From positions 1 to 7,690 of the forward strand of contig WLHM01000055.1 of assembly GCA_009702725.1 (NCBI GenBank): DNA of 7,690 bases, in the 5' to 3' direction. This DNA comes from Actinomycetota bacterium (GTDB lineage Bacteria; Actinomycetota; Actinomycetes; S36-B12). A program made the translations under genes and the position numbers. The notes below the pieces were generated by a model that worked only from the letters and a program-made list of their open reading frames with translations, searched no databases and was not told the DNA's origin. Below are positions 5,736 through 7,690 of the stretch, in pieces (the stretch's first letter is position 1; the number at the start of each line of letters is the position of its first letter).

Positions 5736-6497
5736 ATGAGCAATGCGCCCTACACCCTCATCCTGCTACGCCACGGCGAGAGCGTCTGGAACGCCGATAA
5801 CTTATTCACGGGGTGGGTCGATGTGGATCTAACCGATAAGGGGCGGGCTGAGGCGACACGTGGTGGTGAGTTACTAGCAGCAGCAGGTATTTTTCCCGAT
5901 ATTGTCCACACTTCAGTTTTGCAGCGCGCCATCAAGACTTCGCAGCTTGCCCTCGATGCATGCGATCGGCTTTGGATACCAGTGGTCCGAAATTGGCGTT
6001 TGAATGAGCGCCACTACGGAGCCCTGCAGGGTAAGAACAAGAAGGAAACCCTCGAGCAATATGGCGAAGAGCAATTCATGTTGTGGCGGCGCTCATACGA
6101 CGTCCCGCCACCGCCGATCGACCCACATGACGAATGGGCCCAAACCGGTGATGCGCGTTACTCTGCGCTACCTCCGGAGGCGCTACCTGCCACCGAGTGT
6201 TTGGCCGATGTGGTTGAGCGCTTGATGCCCTACTGGCAGGATGTCATCGTCGCCGAACATCTTCGCGCCGGCATGACAGTAATGGTAGCCGCGCACGGTA
6301 ATTCACTTCGCGCCATGGTAAAGCACCTTGACGGAATTTCAGACCACGACATCGCCGCACTCAACATCCCCACCGGCATCCCACTTGTGTACCGACTTGA
6401 TGAAGAGCTAAAGCCAATCGTGCCCGGTGGCCAGTACCTCGACCCCGACGCCGCTATTACCGCCGCCGCGGCAGTTGCAGCTCAGGGCAAGAAATAA
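5736..6497 (+). CDS. gpmA: GpmA, 2,3-bisphosphoglycerate-dependent phosphoglycerate mutase
   Basis: A 253-residue enzyme of normal length for the family, interconverting 3- and 2-phosphoglycerate in glycolysis and gluconeogenesis in the cytosol. The catalytic histidine is His13 in LLRHGESVWN. Other family residues are in place: GWVDVDLTDKG, Arg64 in LQRAIKTS, Glu91-Arg92 in RLNERHYGALQGKNK, and the second histidine His187 in AAHGNSLRAMVKHL. The C-terminal tail is Ala-rich (ITAAAAVAAQGKK). The ATG at 5736 has a GGCAGGA ribosome site about seven bases upstream, and the gene begins 20 bases after the YbjN stop. It is the last gene of the phoU-mshA-ybjN-gpmA run and faces a gene on the other strand, with a weak hairpin after it. 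The mshA-ybjN-gpm order matches the mycobacterial locus next to senX3-regX3. Confidence 0.97.
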   Translation: MSNAPYTLILLRHGESVWNADNLFTGWVDVDLTDKGRAEATRGGELLAAAGIFPDIVHTSVLQRAIKTSQLALDACDRLWIPVVRNWRLNERHYGALQGKNKKETLEQYGEEQFMLWRRSYDVPPPPIDPHDEWAQTGDARYSALPPEALPATECLADVVERLMPYWQDVIVAEHLRAGMTVMVAAHGNSLRAMVKHLDGISDHDIAALNIPTGIPLVYRLDEELKPIVPGGQYLDPDAAITAAAAVAAQGKK

Positions 6498-6522
6498 TGT
6501 CCCTTCGAAAAATTTGAGTATC

Positions 6523-6545
6523 TTCACCGGCTAAATTCACCGGCT
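6523..6545 (+). repeat. Short direct repeat TTCACCGGCT, two copies
   Basis: TTCACCGGCT occurs at 6523-6532 and again at 6536-6545, with TAAA-type spacing between (13-base period). The second copy supplies the 5' arm of the adjacent hairpin, so the repeat may simply be a duplication of that arm. Function unknown. Confidence 0.5.
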
Positions 6546-6560
6546 GTTCTGAACTGCCGG
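6540..6560. terminator. Weak hairpin between the converging gpmA and DUF2516 genes
   Basis: CCGGC (6540-6544) pairs with GCCGG (6556-6560). A T/T mismatch follows, then GTT pairs with AAC around a CTG loop. The symmetric structure lies 43 bases after the gpmA stop and 25 before the DUF2516 stop. The 3' side on the plus strand is ATTTAAT, a poor U-tract. It may be a weak bidirectional terminator. Confidence 0.35.
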
Positions 6561-6584
6561 ATTTAATATGCCGTCTCGGGCGAA

Positions 6585-6866
6585 CTAGCGCCTGGTGATA
6601 TCGATTATTCGCGGCCGAATATCGAAAAGATAAATCAAGGCGATGACGATGCCGGCTATACCAAAGATTGTCAGGGTTAGCTGTGGCAGAACACCGGTGA
6701 GTGCCGCTAAGCCGGTGAGAATCACCCATAGCACTTTGGTCTGGCGCCCAACCGCGGCAAATGCATCGGGGCGCCGGCGCAGGCAATCAACAAAAGCAAA
6801 AGCTTTCACCCCAAAGGTAATCACCCATAGCGCAAGCATTACTAGGTCCTGCACGGCACCGAACAT
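6585..6866 (-). CDS. DUF2516 family small membrane protein
   Basis: A 93-residue membrane protein with three hydrophobic helices at about 7-26, 45-60 and 64-82, a positively charged loop RRRPDAF after the first, and the family ending LFDIRPRI followed by a basic tail. The motif KAFAFVDCLRRRPDAF and the IYLFDIRPR end are typical of the actinobacterial DUF2516 family, whose function is unknown. In M. tuberculosis, Rv0476 holds the same position after hbhA (Rv0475) and an XRE regulator (Rv0474), and the order here is the same. No Shine-Dalgarno precedes the ATG at 6866 (the upstream bases are TTCTCCT). TAACGT lies six bases before it, so a leaderless transcript of its own is likely, consistent with the strong terminator that separates it from the upstream gene. 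Confidence 0.88.
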   Translation of the reverse strand: MFGAVQDLVMLALWVITFGVKAFAFVDCLRRRPDAFAAVGRQTKVLWVILTGLAALTGVLPQLTLTIFGIAGIVIALIYLFDIRPRIIDITRR

Positions 6867-6881
6867 AGGAGAACGTTATTA
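6867..6881 (-). promoter_or_regulatory. Candidate -10 element giving a leaderless DUF2516 mRNA
   Basis: On the minus strand TAACGT (6878-6873) ends six bases before the ATG at 6866. The overlapping TGTAATAA (TG at 6883-6882, TAATAA at 6881-6876) is an alternative extended -10. No ribosome binding site exists between either box and the start codon, so initiation at or within a few bases of the ATG is the simplest reading. Confidence 0.4.
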
Positions 6882-6896
6882 CAGGGCGGCAAAATG

Positions 6897-6934
6897 AAGG
6901 ATGGGCCCGTACCAAATGGCTCGGGCCCATCCTT
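6897..6934 (-). terminator. Strong hairpin terminator after the XRE/hbhA-position unit
   Basis: AAGGATGGGCCCG (6897-6909) is perfectly complementary to CGGGCCCATCCTT (6922-6934), giving a 13-bp stem with a 12-base loop. On the minus strand the stem is followed by CATTTTG, a short T-rich stretch. It begins 17 bases after the stop of the FDLPK-repeat gene and lies between it and the DUF2516 promoter. The weak T-tract leaves open a role as a 3' stability structure. Confidence 0.75.
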
Positions 6935-6951
6935 TACTGAATCTACTTCGC

Positions 6952-7257
6952 TTAGATACCAACTACCTCGCGCAGCAAAGTTACGCCGTGATTTACCGAA
7001 TTGCGTACGTCAGTGGTCGTGGTCTCGACCCGCGTGCGAGCACTTGTTGCCATCGAGCTGAAATTCAGGTTTAAGACATCAACCTTTGGGAGCTCGAACT
7101 TTGGGAGATCAAACTTGGGAAGATCAAATGGCAGGCTCGCCATCGCCGAGTTAGCGGCCTTGAATGTGGTTGCCTTCGCGGCTCCGGCAGCCTTCGTGGT
7201 CGTGGCCTTAGCGGCAGCAGCTACCTTCATGGCCGGTGCGTAGTCCTTACTTGTCAT
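6952..7257 (-). CDS. Small Lys/Ala-rich protein with FDLPK repeats, in the position of hbhA
   Basis: A 101-residue protein I do not recognise as a named family. Three parts are visible. Residues 10-40 are a low-complexity Ala/Lys/Thr stretch with KAT and KAA steps, likely helical and basic. Residues 44-58 are three tandem pentapeptides FDLPK, FDLPK, FELPK, continued loosely by VDVLN. Residues 70-101 look like an amphipathic helix with alternating Arg and Thr/Asp, ending LLREVVGI. There is no signal peptide. Its gene sits between an XRE regulator and a DUF2516 gene, exactly where mycobacteria encode the heparin-binding haemagglutinin HbhA, which also has a helical part and a Lys/Ala/Pro-rich basic end. 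Here the basic part is N-terminal. The ATG at 7257 overlaps the upstream TGA as ATGA, with a GAGG site before it, so translation is coupled. It could be a remodelled HbhA relative or an unrelated replacement. Confidence 0.8.
   Translation of the reverse strand: MTSKDYAPAMKVAAAAKATTTKAAGAAKATTFKAANSAMASLPFDLPKFDLPKFELPKVDVLNLNFSSMATSARTRVETTTTDVRNSVNHGVTLLREVVGI
7084..7128 (-). repeat. Three tandem 15-base units encoding FDLPK/FDLPK/FELPK
   Basis: Plus-strand units are CTTTGGGAGCTCGAA (7084-7098), CTTTGGGAGATCAAA (7099-7113) and CTTGGGAAGATCAAA (7114-7128). They differ at a few bases, mostly silent ones, so the pentapeptide has been kept while the DNA drifted. This suggests selection on the protein repeat rather than a fresh slippage event. 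Confidence 0.85.
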
Positions 7258-7628
7258 GATTCCTCATCCTCTCGTGGTGTTACTTGCGCCTGGTTCTCAG
7301 ACTGAAAAGCGGCGTAAATCTGCAACAGCGTCGCTCGCTGCCGCTCGGTGAGGGTGGAGTCCGAGGCGATGGAAGTGGTGACAACCTCATCCCCCTCACG
7401 CTGCGCCAAAATGCCCGCCCGTACGTACAAGGTCTCCGCGGAAATTCGCAGTCCCTGTGCGATCCGGCTAAGGATCTCGGCGCTGGGTTTGCGTAGGCCT
7501 CGTTCGACTTGACTGAGGTAGGGATTGGAGACTTCAGCGGCCTTCGCCAACTGGCGCACTGACATCTGCGCCTGATCGCGCTGCTCGCGGATGAATCCGC
7601 CGATCCCACTCACATCGATTCTCGCCAT
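7254..7628 (-). CDS. XRE-family helix-turn-helix regulator
   Basis: A 124-residue cytosolic DNA-binding protein. Residues 8-64 form an XRE/Cro-type five-helix domain: IGGFIREQRDQAQMSVRQLA, then AEVSNPYLSQVERGLRKPS with the recognition helix around 35-43, then AEILSRIAQGLRISAETLY. The C-terminal part (80-124) is acidic and carries LTERQRATLLQIYAAF, possibly for dimerisation. It corresponds by position and domain to Rv0474 of M. tuberculosis, upstream of hbhA. The frame extends to 7664, but the ATG at 7628 fits the domain, and a CATACT -10 lies six bases before it, pointing to a leaderless mRNA. Two palindromes over the promoter suggest self-repression. The stop overlaps the next gene by four bases, so both are made from one transcript. 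Confidence 0.92.
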   Translation of the reverse strand: MARIDVSGIGGFIREQRDQAQMSVRQLAKAAEVSNPYLSQVERGLRKPSAEILSRIAQGLRISAETLYVRAGILAQREGDEVVTTSIASDSTLTERQRATLLQIYAAFQSENQAQVTPREDEES

Positions 7629-7630
7629 AA

Positions 7631-7664
7631 GTGCAGTATGCACCCAAAGTGCTTGCATTTGCAA
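7631..7664 (-). promoter_or_regulatory. XRE gene promoter with two TGCA-core palindromic operators
   Basis: On the minus strand TTGCAA (7664-7659) and CATACT (7640-7635), 18 bases apart, form a recognisable promoter whose start would fall on the ATG at 7628. The palindrome GTGCA-GTA-TGCAC (7631-7643) covers the -10, and TTGCA-TT-TGCAA (7653-7664) covers the -35. Their centres are about 21.5 bases apart, two helical turns, so two dimers could bind the same face. The repeats are seen; binding by the adjacent XRE protein is inferred. Confidence 0.55.
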
Positions 7665-7690
7665 ACGCAGGTGCTAACGGGGGCTAGCGC

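Noticed and set aside
6523..6545. TTCACCGGCT direct repeat as a PHO box
   Set aside because: The core resembles TTCACC, but the period is 13 rather than 11 bases and it lies between two converging gene ends where no promoter is expected.
7084..7128. Three 15-base repeats as a CRISPR-like or mobile repeat
   Set aside because: They are contiguous, have no spacers and are in frame, coding for pentapeptides.
7001..7496. Plus-strand open frames of 80 and 70 codons opposite the FDLPK gene and the XRE gene
   Set aside because: The hydrophobic end of the first (Ala/Val-rich) is just the complement of Lys/Ala codons; the second is opposite the conserved helix-turn-helix.
1..7690. A mobile element, defence island or other undescribed multi-gene system
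   Set aside because: No transposase, integrase, toxin-antitoxin, nuclease, tRNA-adjacent junction or inverted-repeat boundary was seen; gene order matches the conserved actinobacterial core.

Overview
The window is a dense stretch of an actinobacterial chromosome at moderate G+C, clearly below typical Streptomyces or Mycobacterium. The evidence for Actinobacteria is strong: CarD with the mycobacterial RNA-polymerase and DNA contact residues, MshA (mycothiol synthesis), a SenX3/RegX3-type two-component system divergent from phoU, a DUF2516 membrane protein, and several genes that appear leaderless behind TAnnnT -10 boxes. The compact genes and moderate G+C would fit a streamlined free-living lineage, such as a freshwater one, but that placement is only a guess. 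No phage, IS, CRISPR, tRNA or rRNA signal was seen.

Layout. (1) Positions 1-569, minus strand: carD followed by the first 71 bases of ispD, which runs off the left edge. A terminator-shaped hairpin that contains the carD Shine-Dalgarno sits immediately before the carD start. (2) Positions 645-1181, plus strand: a lipoprotein gene that meets regX3 tail to tail, the two stop codons overlapping. (3) Positions 1178-3000, minus strand: senX3-regX3, coupled by a GTGA overlap. SenX3 appears to have no membrane segment. (4) Positions 3001-3200: a divergent control region with a run of PHO-box-like 11-base units. (5) Positions 3201-6497, plus strand: phoU, mshA, a YbjN-domain gene and gpmA, with gaps of 36, 16 and 20 bases and no obvious terminator. 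(6) Positions 6585-7628, minus strand: an XRE-type regulator, a small Lys/Ala-rich protein with FDLPK repeats in the place where mycobacteria carry hbhA, a strong hairpin terminator, then a DUF2516 membrane protein with its own promoter.

How it fits together. SenX3, RegX3 and PhoU form the phosphate-sensing core, and the shared control region carries sites expected to bind RegX3. Because mshA, ybjN and gpmA follow phoU closely, read-through would tie mycothiol synthesis and glycolysis to that promoter. The right-hand XRE unit appears autoregulated through two TGCA-core palindromes over its promoter. The gene content is mostly conserved housekeeping. The points most worth a second look are in the control sequences and in two remodelled proteins, SenX3 and the hbhA-position protein.
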